A stretch of DNA of 64,000 nt from Tolypocladium sp. Sup5 PDA-1 (Eukaryota; Ascomycota; Sordariomycetes; Hypocreales; Ophiocordycipitaceae), in the NCBI GenBank assembly GCA_000750105.3, contig JPHH03000017.1:62001-126000 (forward strand), written 5' to 3'. A program made the translations under genes and the position numbers. Below are positions 1-11,028 of the stretch, piece by piece. The notes under the pieces are model-generated. The model ran no database searches. It saw only the letters and a list, made by a program, of their open reading frames with translations, and was not told where the DNA came from. Position 1 is the first letter of the stretch, and the number at the start of each line of letters is the position of its first letter.

Positions 1-2
1 TT

Positions 3-1708
3 GTCGATACGCTGCGACCTTGGCGCCACAAGCTCGAGGTGCTCAACGAAGTCTTTGCCGATCCTAGCATTGTCAAGGTATGTGCCCACCCAGTCACCCG
101 TCGGGGCCTCGCTTGTACTTATTTTCTTCCAGGTCTTTCACGGTGCCTACATGGACATGGTCTGGCTGCAGCGGGACTTGGGTCTCTACGTCAACGGCCT
201 TTTCGATACCTTCTTTGCTTGTGACCTACTTGCCTACCCCGGGAAAAGTCTGGCTTTCCTTCTCTCCAAGTTTGTCGATTTCGACGCCGACAAGCAGTAT
301 CAGCTAGCCGACTGGAGAATTCGGTACGCATCGTCCCATCATTCATCTTTAACTCAGCCGCTAATCATGCCCCAGGCCGATCCCTGCCGAGATGATGTAT
401 TACGCCCGATCAGACACGCACTACCTCCTCTACATCTATGACCAGCTGCGGAACGAGCTCATTGCTGCGTCGGATCGTAGCAGTTCAGAGACGGACTACA
501 TTGGCCGCGCACTGCAGCGGTCCAAGGAGCTGGCACTTTCTCGGCACGAGCACCTCGACTTCGACGAGGAGACCGGACAAGGCACTCGCGGCTTCTACAA
601 CTACATTCTAAAGCAGGGACATCTTGCCTTTGGCAGCGAACAATTCGCCATGTTCAGGGCGATATGGAAGTGGCGAGACGCTACCGCACGAAAAGAAGAT
701 GAAAACCCAAACTTTGTGCTCGGAACGAATAACGTGGTCAGCATCGTGCGTGTAAACCCGCCAGATGCTAAAGCTCTGCATAGCCTGCTTCCGCTCACGG
801 CGCCGCTTGCAAGGGCCCGCTTCAACGAGATATGGGCCCAAGTTCAGGAGGCGATAGCTCAGGGCGGCCCCAGCATGCTGCACTTCTTCACATCGACGGC
901 TCCAGACTCTGTTCAGAAGCCTAGCTTGCCTAGCAAATCCGCGGGAGCGAAACAAATGCCGGAGGTCGATGGCGAAATTGCCATCAGGAGCATGCCCCAA
1001 TCACAGCTCTTTGGAAACATGCCCATCAGCACTCGTTGGGAAGCGGCGGAGCAGGCGTCCGAGGAGCAAGACGGCTACATGCCCTTCCCTTGGCAACGGT
1101 TCGTACAGGGTGTCTCTGGGGGAACCGAGCTGCAATTTGATGGCCCTGGCGATCAACCTGCAGAAGAAGCAGAGGCAACAGCCACGCCTACTACGGCAGA
1201 GGTTAATGCCGACATTATGGAGGTGGATGGCGACGAGGAGTTTACCTTGAAGAAGGGTAGGAAACAAAAGTCGAACGATGTGGAGGACGAAGCTTCGGAA
1301 TCCATCGAAGAGGACGAGGCGGCTAACGGCGACAAAGAAGGGGAAGTTGGAACTGACGGGGTCAACAACGCACCGGAAGCTTCCAAGAACTCGCGCGAGA
1401 AGTATCGTAACGTCGGGGAGCGGATTCAAGCAGCGCACGCCAAGAAGCGAGCTGACCGCGCGGCTCGAAAAGCTAAGAAGCAGGAGGAGCGGGAGCGGGA
1501 AGCGGAGGAGCTGAGAAAGGGGGAGGAGGCGCCGTTTGACTACAGCAAAGCCAGTTCGGTGATGCATGCCAACAAGAATGCAGGCGGTCCAGCGCGGGAG
1601 CCGAAGAAGGTGTTTGACCCATACTCCAAGACGGGGGATGACCCGTTGAAGGGGGCACGAAAGGCGCCGCCTGTGAGAGGCGAGAGAAGCGCCACGTTCA
1701 GAAAGTGA
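3..1708 (+). CDS. rrp6: RRP6-like 3'-5' exoribonuclease of the nuclear exosome (5' end outside window)
   Basis: Exons 3-77, 133-323 and 376-1708; both introns are GT-AG and keep phase. The joined protein carries the later part of a DEDD-type exonuclease domain: the GAYMDMVWLQRD block, then GLFDT, then YARSDTHYLL, whose Tyr and Asp belong to the active site (DEDDy class). An HRDC domain follows, around FRAIWKWRDATARKEDE, then a low-complexity acidic stretch and a Lys/Arg/Glu-rich tail ending in a motif near FDPYSK that is common in fungal Rrp6. The known role is processing and decay of rRNA, snoRNA and cryptic transcripts with the nuclear exosome. The start codon and N-terminal PMC2NT region lie upstream of the window, so the gene is partial only for that reason. 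Confidence 0.93.
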
Positions 1709-2185
1709 AGCATTTGGAGACGGGTAATAAATATAGGATACTTGTGGCGGCAATGTGGCACACAGACGCTGCATAGTTGTTGCGGGGGGTTTCTTTGGCA
1801 CCGGGTAGATAGACATCACGGGCTTCAGCATAGTGCTTGCTCGTCGCGAGCATTGAACACCGATATGCGCACAAATCAAGATTCCCCTGCCTCAATAGCA
1901 ATCAACACTGGCGGCAGTGTTCGCACTTTGCTGCTAGCATTGTGACAGTTGTCGGACAGCTTCCCGACAGCAACGTCTTGTTCGACAAGTGTTCTCTGTC
2001 ACGACCGTGCCTCATTCTTTGTCAAACGTCTCTTTCAGCCAAACCGTATATAAAGCGGTGGTGATACGGGCTGCCGTCTTCAAACCTTAGCTTTGGTTCA
2101 ATGAATGCCACGCTCCCATCACATCACTCACGCCGCGAACTCTTGAACATACAGCTTCTAGTATCAGGCGTGAGCGTTGTCGAGT
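1709..2185. other. Intergenic region between rrp6 and the pseudokinase gene
   Basis: No coding signal. It holds the 3' UTR of rrp6 and the promoter of the downstream gene, including a TATA-like site near 2047. Confidence 0.6.
2046..2055 (+). promoter_or_regulatory. TATA-like box for the gene starting at 2186
   Basis: The sequence GTATATAAAG lies about 135 bp before the ATG, a usual distance for a fungal TATA box followed by a short leader. Position and motif are the only evidence. Confidence 0.5.
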
Positions 2186-3037
2186 ATGCCGACTCTGCCG
2201 GACGACATCCAGCCCGTCCCAAAAGGGCCTTGGGGGAGGAACTGGAGCCACTGGTTTAATGAAGATGGAGGCAAGGTCCAGAGGCTGGTCGAATGGTCTA
2301 CTACGGAGCCGCATCCGTTCGAGGCCCATATGCAGCAAGTAGCCCTGCGGATACCAACAGACTTGGACAGCTATCGCCCCGAAGAAGTCCATACGCTGAG
2401 AATCGACGGCACGTTACGGCAGGACGACAAGACGATAGTATCCTACCACTGCGAAGTACGGCCGACGAGCCTGCACGGGCAGCTGGAAAACGTGCGGAGG
2501 CCGTCGGTCGGGGACCAGTGTAAGCTGGCCGGCGTCATCGCGACGCAGGTGCGCTCGCTATTCGTGCACTTCGACATGGTGCACCTCGCGCTACGCACCG
2601 ACAGCTTCGTCTTCTTCCCCGACCCGGACAAGCCGAACCTGTCGAAGCCGTACCTAGTCGACTGGACGCGCGCGCCGTCGCTGCTGCACCAGCACCCAGA
2701 CTACAGGGCGGACCGCGCGCCGACGTGGTACTACGACGCGTGGTCGCTGCTCGTCATCCTGTCCGAAATTGCCGAGTGGAAGCCCCTGAGCGTGGAGGGC
2801 GTGGACGAGCTGGACGAGTGGACGCTGCGGGATCGTAAGCTACAGTGGATGATGGTGGTGTTAGATGAGACGTGGAAGGGGGGCTGGATGGCGAGGGTGT
2901 TCAAGTATGGGTTTGAGGTGTTGGACAGGGAGAAGAACGTGTTGGATGGGATGAATAGGTGGGAGGTGAAGAGGTTCTATGACCGTTTGTGCGAGATGTT
3001 TGCGAAGATGCAGCTGAGCTGGAGGCAAGGGCTGTAG
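2186..3037 (+). CDS. Pseudokinase-like fungal protein
   Basis: Single exon, 283 aa, from the first ATG of the frame (an upstream TTG is not used). The C-terminal half has the layout of a protein kinase C-lobe with the catalytic residues changed. Where HRDxxxxN is expected there is HFDMVHLALRTDSF, where DFG is expected there is VDW, and the alpha-F helix signature appears as WYYDAWSLLVILSEI. This resembles the degenerate kinase domains of fungal HET-s/LopB-associated proteins, but I see no such partner domain here. The N-terminal part is not recognised. It is probably a binding or scaffold protein without phosphotransfer activity; that is inference from the altered motifs. A TATA-like site lies upstream. 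Confidence 0.7.
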   Translation: MPTLPDDIQPVPKGPWGRNWSHWFNEDGGKVQRLVEWSTTEPHPFEAHMQQVALRIPTDLDSYRPEEVHTLRIDGTLRQDDKTIVSYHCEVRPTSLHGQLENVRRPSVGDQCKLAGVIATQVRSLFVHFDMVHLALRTDSFVFFPDPDKPNLSKPYLVDWTRAPSLLHQHPDYRADRAPTWYYDAWSLLVILSEIAEWKPLSVEGVDELDEWTLRDRKLQWMMVVLDETWKGGWMARVFKYGFEVLDREKNVLDGMNRWEVKRFYDRLCEMFAKMQLSWRQGL

Positions 3038-5307
3038 TTCGGTTGCTTCAATATGATATGTTCAACTTATCCAATGAGCTGCTCCAGGGTAGCTATACGG
3101 AGTGCCGCCTCTCGGTTGCCAGTCATCATCAGGCACGAAGCCTGCACAGAGTTTCATGGCGTCCATCCATCACCAGCTCAATGGCTGACCAAACGTGGCG
3201 CCACCACCAACGCGTCCGCACCGAGCCGTCGCGCAACCACGTCGCCAAACAAACAAAGCCATCACTCGATTCTGCTCTCGATCAGTCGACTTCGTTAGTT
3301 TAACCGGCCACACACAATCTCCCAGCCGACGTTGCAGGGCAGGAGTTGGGGTAGCACGGCAGGTCATGTGACCATTCGTGAGGGGAAGGTGAAGTGAGGG
3401 GGGGGGACGCCTCCCAACGACATCTCGTCTCCTTGTTTTCTCCTGCACCGTTCTCCTGGCGTGTCCAATGGGTGCTGCTGCTCTTTGGAAAGACTCTCGG
3501 TGCAGAGTGGTGATGCTGTGAGGTGCTGGGAACGATGGCTTCGTCGATATCCAGAGGTGTGGACCCTCGCGTCGCGTGATGCTGGTGAGCTCCATCCACC
3601 ACTGGATAAACACCAGGGGCATTGATGCTAATCCGGACAATCAACAGGTCTCTCCCATGAACCAGACGCTGATCAAGGCCGCTGTCCTCTCGATTCCGGC
3701 ATCCTCCACCATATGCCACCAGTCGAATTGGTTCATCCGACTTGACCTCGACCTCGACGGCCCGAGGATACCGACGTTTCCGGCTCCAGTCGTCAGTCCG
3801 CCAGCCGAAGCACCAGCATGCATTCTCCTGGGCCCTCCTGCCTTGAGGTGAGCGAGAATTGGCTATGCCTTCAAAATGGTCCTCCGAAGCACTGCTCGAA
3901 CATCTGACGAGGAACCCCACTGGGGTCGCCGTCAATGGAACACTTCCAACCCCGTCCACTAGACGCAGCACCAGGAAACCTTTCGGATGAGAAAGTCTTG
4001 TTACCTGCAGCGGCTTGGAAAGAAAAAGAACACCTTCTCCAGGGACAGAATGGCCAAGCAAGCACCAACTCTCACAGACAAGTGGCTGCGATGTCGCCTC
4101 GTCGTTTGTCCCGCTGACAGCCTTCATCAGTGGTGCGGATTGGGGAAGGGATGGCCTCTTATGTCAAGTTTCAACTGAAACATAGACATGAAAACACTAC
4201 GGAGTAGAGCCGTTCGGCATTGCGCACCTCCGCAATCGCTGGACTCGGTCTTGGGCAGCAGGAGCTGTGACGGCGATACGACAACCGCCGAACCGCCGAA
4301 CTGCCGCCAGACGCGGGGGCATCTTGGCTGCAAATGCAAGTGCTGCGCTCCCAGGCAAACAGGGTACTTCCTCAGCAAGGACTTTGATGCCCATTCTCTC
4401 CTCGAGTCCATGGATCAGAGACATGGACGTGTTTACATAGCTCTACGCAGCTCCACCCCAGATCGCGTCTTGGTCACTTGATGCCTCCCACGATCCACCG
4501 TCTTATCAATCTAGCGGCCCCCCTTCAATCACTGGCCTATGAGTTTCGAGTGAAGCTCGTCCGAGGCCCCACGGGTACGGAACACCGAAGGCGCAGTTTG
4601 GCACCGTGTGGAGCGTTTCCATGGATCCGAGGGCAAAACATGATCATTTGCCTGGAATTGCAGGCACCACACAGGGTTTGATCATGTGTTCCCTGCCCCA
4701 GCGGACGTGGCAGAGGGACTTGTTGAGCAACGAGGTGCAATGGCCTGCCGGGTGGCCTCGGCTAGGGGTGGTTCGGCAAGCGCCAGCCAGTGTGATGCCG
4801 ATTCGACCGGCGGCAGCTCCAACTTCCCCAGGTATTGATCGGACGAGAGGAGCTTTGTGAACAAGTCCCTCAACGACGCGTCAATTAACGCACGATTCGA
4901 TGCTGCAAGTGGCGTTGATTCAGGACCAACGTTACGAGTGTCCCACGTCCGATTTCACAATTGTCAAGCTGGCATGATGAATTTGGTGTATTGGGTAACA
5001 AAGGAAAAATCTCTTCATTGTCGAAGAATCGAGATGAATGAGGCTTTTTATTTTACAAGTCCGTTCCTGGGAGGAATTCGCCTGGGATGTACCCCGGCTC
5101 TATCACAAAGACGACGTCCCTTTTGTTCGGCGCCGCTCCCAATTCTATGCCGTCTATAATGCAATCCCTCCTCCTATCGTGCACGCTGGCAGCTGATACT
5201 TGTGTGGCAAGCCGCCAAGACTCCACACAAGGCACTGCCGAGCACTCCCCTCGGATATTAGAGCTCCATCAATCGGCAGGAGCTTTCCCAGATGGGTGGG
5301 AAATAAT
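3038..5307. other. Intergenic region, no gene recognised
   Basis: About 2.3 kb. Several open frames occur on both strands, the longest on the minus strand at 3300-4127, but none encodes recognisable or plausible protein and none gains an exon partner. The right end is the 3' UTR of the minus-strand ATP synthase gene. Confidence 0.5.
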
Positions 5308-5940
5308 TTAGGTCTGGAGGAAACGCATGTTAGTTTCTGACGATGGCCAATGCTGACATTCAAGGGGGACTCGTCCCGGGGTTGACGTACGAACTTGGCC
5401 ATGAGGGCAACCATCAGGTCGAAGAGACCAATGGCCTCGACGAAAGCGAAACCCAGAATGGCGTAGGAGAAGAGCTGGCCACGGAGGGCAGGGTTGCGGG
5501 CAACGGCGTGCAGGAGAGCGGCGAAGACGAGACCGATACCGATACCAGCACCAGTCAGACCGATGGCAGCAGAGCCCATACCCAGGTTCTTGGAGACCTC
5601 GACCATGGCCTGGGCGATCTCAGAAGAGTAGGCGCGCTTCTGGACCTGGAAGGCATTGCGGGTGGTGGCCTGGAGCAGGTTGGTGGCCTGCTGGCGCTTG
5701 AGGGTCTGGAGAGGGCTGGCAGAGCCTTCAATGATGGTTGTCAGCCATTGAGTTCTTCAATTGGCGCCTCGATGGCTCGTTTGCGTGTCGTTCTCGAGCC
5801 GGAGCCAGGTCGGAAAAAGTTTTCTTACCAGTGATGGTGCGCTTGGAGGCGGCAGCCACGGGAGCTCGGATGGCAGGGCGAGCAGCCTTGGTGGCCATCT
5901 GGGTAGCCAGACGGCTGGCGAAGACACGGGTGGCGGCCAT
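5308..5940 (-). CDS. atp9: Mitochondrial ATP synthase subunit c (subunit 9), nuclear-encoded precursor
   Basis: Exons on the minus strand: 5940-5829, 5725-5391 and 5313-5308, giving 150 aa. Residues 1 to about 68 form a mitochondrial targeting presequence rich in Ala, Arg and Ser, and the mature part starts near AYSSEIAQAM. The mature proteolipid has two membrane helices with the glycine-rich run GAGIGIGLVF in the first and the proton-carrying Glu in GFAFVEAIGLFDLM in the second. The protein forms the c-ring of the Fo motor in the inner membrane. The last exon codes only Thr and the stop; without it the frame would run on past AKF, whereas joining gives the AKFT end known from Neurospora. The sequence is almost invariant in the family. 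Confidence 0.95.
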
Positions 5941-5964
5941 TGTGATGGTTGTGAGAGGGGAGAG

Positions 5965-6115
5965 TGGTGATTGAGGAGGGAATTGACTTGAAGGTTGGAA
6001 GCAAAGGTGAGGAAGTGGGAGTGTGGGAGAGAAGGCGAGCTGTGGGAAGAAAAGGGAAGAGAGAAAGAGACTGGAGCTGGGGGAAACGAGAAGAGGGTTC
6101 CACTCGGGGGGGGAT
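5965..6115 (-). promoter_or_regulatory. Pyrimidine-rich leader/promoter tract of atp9
   Basis: On the minus strand this stretch is almost all C and T just upstream of the atp9 ATG. CT-rich tracts around the transcription start are typical of strongly expressed genes in filamentous fungi. The transcription start itself cannot be placed. Confidence 0.5.
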
Positions 6116-8514
6116 GGGTCAGGGGGTTCGAGGGCGTCAGCCGGGGCAACGGTGAGAAGAAGGACGCCGTCAGATGGACGACGACGAGTGAGCGAGATTT
6201 TCACAGCGACTGGACCTCTGGAAGGGGTGTGAATCTCGCCGGGGAGCCATGGCTCGCACGGGGTGGTAGCCCGTCGGGGGAAGTCGGGTGGATTCACCAG
6301 ACGAATGGGTGACGGGGACAGGAATACACCAGGTTGAAAGTCTCAATGCCTGAGGCTTTGGCCGTTGTTTGTGCTTGGCGGGGTGGGCCATGAATCATGA
6401 GCCAACGGGCGCGGGCGAAGTCGTTTTGGCGGCGGTTTACGAGAGAAGAACGCCCACTTGGACGACGAGAGACCACCGGCCGAGACGATTCGAACACATG
6501 GCGTCAGTTTTATTACAAAAACCCTGGGTTATGTTTGCTACAACGATGCCCTTGGACTGGGAGCGGGAGGACGAAAACTCTGGTTGGGGATGTGGTTGTC
6601 TGAGGCATGAAGAAAAAATCGCGATATCAAACTGATAAGCTTTCAGCGCAGGATCCGGATGAGGCAATGAGGCTGCAACGGAGTTCCACGACCGTGCAAG
6701 CCGGACCAGGATTGGGCCCCCACTTGGCGGCTCCCGTTGATGGACACAGAGCCAAATGGCGCAGCTCGAGTGAGACCGCGCCTGACACGTGGGTGGATCG
6801 CCAGAGTCCACCAGGTGGACTTGTGACATGGATGAGGACGAGCTCGGCTTTGCGCTGCGGGCGCATTTGCTGCTGATGCTGGGTCCGCAGTGTCTGACGG
6901 AGGAGGAAGGGGCATGATAACGGAAGACAGCGAGGGAGTCACGCTGGAACGGCAGCAAAGACGAAAACAATGGGACGCATCTTGTTTGCAGGACTGCCCG
7001 GCACATGATTCGTGAGGCGGCTTCGAAAAAAAGGTATAAAGGGCAGACGGATCTCCCTGCACCCTCGCCGCTCGGGTCCGCGAGACGACGGGAATAAGCT
7101 GCTGCCGTGTAACCAGCCAGGACAGTGTCCCGAGACGGCGGTTACTGGCACGCTCGCAATGCAACCTGCAATCTGCAGCCGGCCAAGGCTCGGATCACTC
7201 ATTGCCACCGTCGTCGGTATCGAAGCCAGCACTGATGCAACGACTCGCTGTCCCGAACGTGGACGACATCGACAGCTCCGGTGCTTGCCCTCTGCGCCCG
7301 CGACGACCGGAAGCTCGAAGCGGAAGCATAGGCAACCTCGGGATGCGACTCTTGGTACGAGGCATGTACCTGCACGAGTATGGCTGCTCTTCGGTTATTA
7401 CTGTGGTGCAGCGGAAAGCCGACCGGGCGGACGGGCGGCAGCGCGGCAAGGCAGGGCAAACAGGGCATGATAGGAGATGATGCTCCCTGTCGTCACCTGT
7501 CCTTGTCCCTGTCCCTGGCTCATGGCTGGCTGAGCTCCTTTTTTATCTCGCAGCAGCCACCCAATCTGCCAATGGCAGGGCGGATCTCGGCCGGGTGGTG
7601 ATTAGTGGAGACTCTGAATCTCTTTTTTCCTCTTCGGCGTCTTCGCCCGGGACGCAGCGCGCGCCGACGCGGGAGGGAAAATTTTTCCTGGCTGGCGTTT
7701 TGGCCTGTCGAGCCCCTGTCGGCGCGGCGCGTGGTCGGAGGAGCCGCAAAATGACGCAGACAAAAGCTTGGATCTCCGACAACCTGACGTGATTGATTGA
7801 GCGCGCTCGCTCTTTTAGAGTCGTACGAGTACTCGTAGACGACCGTTTGCAGAACGGCTCAACGGCAGGTAAACGGTGCAGTACAATTGAGTTGCGCAAC
7901 GTCCAATGGCGGTTGGGCAGGGCACAAGGAAGCTTTGCAATTGCATTGAACGAAAACAACCCAAAATACCAACGGGCAAAACGCCATCCGTACGGTAGGG
8001 GGGTGAGGTGAGAGGTGAGGTTGCCTTAAGGCTTAGGCTTGCAACGACACCTCGGGACCAGCGACGCGACACGTCCTCGTCAACGCCGCAGCACAATGGA
8101 AGCCCGCCCGAATTTCTGCCTGGCTTCTGTCGCTAGCAGGGGGCCAGGGGGGGGGGGGGGGGGTGCGCTTTCACTTGCCGGCCCGCTTCTGCTCGAGGTG
8201 CGAGAATTTCTCGGGTCGAAGAAGCGCGCCAGGCAAAGACGCAGACGACTGAGGCAGCAAGGCTGCGATTGGGCAGGGGCCTGAGCTCATTGCCTGTTTG
8301 GGGAGCTTGGTGCCGCTGTGATGCGTCGACTGTATTGGGAGCTTGGTGCAGCTGTTCTTCGCAGCCGAGGTTCGTGATAAATACTCGTAGACTTGTCAGA
8401 GGATACCATGCCAAAGACTCAGGGCAGACGCTCTCCATCTCGCTACCAACTTTCAAGTGCACCAAGCTAGGGTATCATTCATCGTGCAAATCATGCGCCT
8501 CGTCATCCTCCGCT
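6116..8514. other. Intergenic region, no gene recognised
   Basis: About 2.4 kb between the head of atp9 and the tail of the MYST gene. Frames longer than 150 codons are present on both strands but are arginine/serine/proline-rich GC-driven frames without domains. A 17-base G run lies at 8147-8163. Confidence 0.5.
8147..8163 (+). repeat. Homopolymer run of 17 G
   Basis: Uninterrupted run of G in non-coding DNA. It could form a G-quadruplex, and its length is prone to sequencing error. Confidence 0.9.
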
Positions 8515-10581
8515 CTATGCCTCGACGCTCTTCCTCTCGCCATCCTCCGCGACGCCCACCGCCGGCCGCGCCGCGTAGTCTTCCACGAAGCCGTTCGCGT
8601 CGCACGTCCGCTCCAGGCTGATGCGGTGCGTCGCCACGAACCGCCGTACGGCCTCCTTGTCGAGCCTCACGCGATGCACCTGCTGCACGACGGCCGGCTT
8701 CTTCTCCTCGGTCTTGGCGGGCGTGTCTTGCTTCTGGCCCGGTTCCTGGCTGCCGTCTGCGCCTCCGCCGCCGTCTTCGGCTTTAGCCTCGCCGTCAACA
8801 TCACCATCCTCCGTCGGCTCGGGCTTGCCCCGCCCAACGCCCGCGTCAACCACCACGCCCATGTCCCGCAGCACCGCCAGGCAGTCGTCGGGCGAAATCC
8901 ACGTGCCGTGGCTGACATCGTTGACGTCCACAATCGTCTCCAGCCCCGCGCCCTGCTGGCTGACGTCGAGACTCAGCAACCAACGCGCAATCTCCCCAGC
9001 CCAGAATCTCTTATAGCCCTTCTTGCCCAGGTCCGAAATGGGCTTCTCGGGACCGCCCAAGATGCCCTCGCGCCGCGAAATCTCGTAGGACGCCCCCATC
9101 AGGAGCGCCCCGAGCCCCTTGCGCTGCCACGGCGGAAATACTAAGATGCATGCGAGATTGTTATTGTCCCATGACATCTTCTCTTTCGAAAAGAACCCCG
9201 TGACCTGGGGAGGCAGTTGCGGCACGGGCTCGGCGCCGGGCAGCGTGGGCTTTGGCGGTGGCGTGTAGACCAGCAGGAAGTAGTTGAAACCTGTGACGTC
9301 AAAGAAGACGGACTTGTTGTCGAGGAACAGCTTGGCAAACAGCGACAGGTTCTGGCAGAAGAGCTGAGACAACGTCAGTCACACATCGTCGCAAGGTTTC
9401 TTGGGGGAACTGTTGTTCCTCACCCCGTCTTTCTCGCCGTCCACCTCCCAGATGCTCCATTCCCCTTCGTCCTGGACGATTTCTTCCATGTACCGCACGC
9501 CGCCATCGCCGCGCCTCCTCTTGACCCCCGGCGCCTTGCCGTCGTGGGCCACGAGTATTTTACGTCTTCCCTTGGGATGGATGTAGATCTTCCTGCCCGG
9601 CACATGTCCCTGCCGCTCGCAGAACCGGACGTGGCCGCGCCAGGCAACCAGCTCCTTTGCGTACTTGAAGCAGCTGGGACAGACGTACAGCCGCTCCAGC
9701 ATGGGCTGCTGCTGATCGCGATCCTTCTTTGAAGACACCTTGCCGCCCGGCTCCTTGGCCCCCTCCTTGCTGCCTCCCTTTGCGTTCCCCGCCGTGTCTC
9801 CCAGGACTTCTTTGCCGTAGTAGCTCGGGTACCACGTCCGAAAGCACAGGTTCCCCAGCACGACCTTATCGATGTTGCGGTCTGGTCTCGGCGGGCCGCG
9901 GTCGGACACGGGCAGCGTCGGCGGCTTCGGAGGCGGCACTGGTGTTACTATAGGCGGAGGGGGCCTGTCGAGCCGCGGAGGATGACCTGACGGACCATGC
10001 GGTCTCACCAGCGACGATTGAACACGCCCGGGTTGGGGAGGCTGCGGAACATGGTATGTGATCTCGGGGGCGACCAGGTCCGACGGCCGGACATTATTCC
10101 TTACGGCGGCGCTGGCCATGTTTCGAGTCGCAGAGTTTGGCGTTGCCGCCGGGGCCAGTCGCCGGTTCTGTTGTGGCGGCGCAACGTAGGTTTTGCTACC
10201 AGTGGTAGGGGCAGTAGCGGCGGCGGCGGCGACAGCAGCAATTGGCACCTTGGCGCCTGGGGGAGGCGGTGGTTTGACGGCCTGGGGGCGCCCACGACTG
10301 CGCTTCGGCGTCACCAGCGGCGTTGGAATTGGGACGGGGGTCTGGGTCGTCGCTGGGCGTGCTGGAGCAGCCGGAGCAGATGGAGCAGCAACTGGAGCAG
10401 CAACTGGAGCCGCAGCTGGAGCCGCAGCCGCAGCCGCAGCCGCCGCTCTGGCCGCCGCGGAAGTCGGAGGCAGCGGGGGTAGGACGGGCGTCTGGCGCGT
10501 CGCACGTCGCGTTACGGCGGGCAGCGGGTCGGGCTCGGCGGGCGCGGGTGCTTCGACTGGTCGTTTGCGCTTCGGGGGCAT
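8515..10581 (-). CDS. MYST-family histone acetyltransferase, Sas2-like
   Basis: Exons 10581-9424 and 9363-8515 on the minus strand, 668 aa. Residues 1 to about 235 are a Pro/Ala-rich, low-complexity extension with an AT-hook-like RGRP at 96-99. The catalytic MYST domain starts near GNLCFRTWYPSYYG. It holds a C2HC zinc finger (C301, C304, H317, C321), the conserved Lys that is autoacetylated in the family (K403), the active-site Cys (C458), the acetyl-CoA loop QRKGLG (466-471) and the catalytic Glu in GGPEKP (E492). Known members acetylate histone H4 or H3 in chromatin complexes. The phrasing around FPPWQRKGLG and the short tail fit the Sas2-like branch better than Esa1 or Sas3, but that choice is inference. 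No chromodomain is seen. Confidence 0.88.
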
Positions 10582-11028
10582 CGCTCCTCAGCGTGACGTG
10601 TCTGGGGGCAGGCGGCGAGGGTATCGAGTGGTGCCAGCCAGTCTTCCTTTTGCTGGGCAGGGCGCGCGCGGCTGGCTGGCGCGTGCGGTTCCTGGGGGCG
10701 CCTGTGGAGATGCGCTGGGGCGGCGGTGCATGTGAGCTGTCGCTGTCGCGGTCTGCTATCGCTGCGCGGGCGATTCCTCGAGCCTGCTGTGGTGGAAATC
10801 GCATGGAAAGACGGCGAGAAGGTTGTAGCATCTACGTCTGCACGAGGCTTCGTCGAGGGGGAGGCCTGGCATTGAATTGGCAGGACCGCGCTCCCGAGCA
10901 AGTTCGAGTTGGGCTGTCACGTGGCGCTCGCTGCCATCGGTGCTGCATCGAGACGCGGGCTTGGGTGCAGATGCAACCATCAACACCATGTCTTCCACTC
11001 CATCGCCGCTGTTGGACGATGCGCACGG
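10582..11028. other. Intergenic region upstream of the MYST gene
   Basis: Promoter region of the MYST gene and 3' flank of the transcription factor gene. A plus-strand frame running across it (10323-11105) is a shadow of the MYST N-terminus. Confidence 0.5.

Noticed and set aside
1001..1879. Minus-strand frame of 292 codons
   Set aside because: Lies antisense to the clearly real RRP6 coding exon; composition is Leu/Arg/Ser-rich as expected for a shadow frame.
3300..4127. Minus-strand frame of 275 codons
   Set aside because: No conserved-looking segments, mixed composition, overlaps other frames equally well, and no splice partner or promoter.
7195..7480. Overlapping frames on both strands
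   Set aside because: Arg/Ser/Pro-rich frames of equal quality on both strands are expected by chance in GC-rich DNA.
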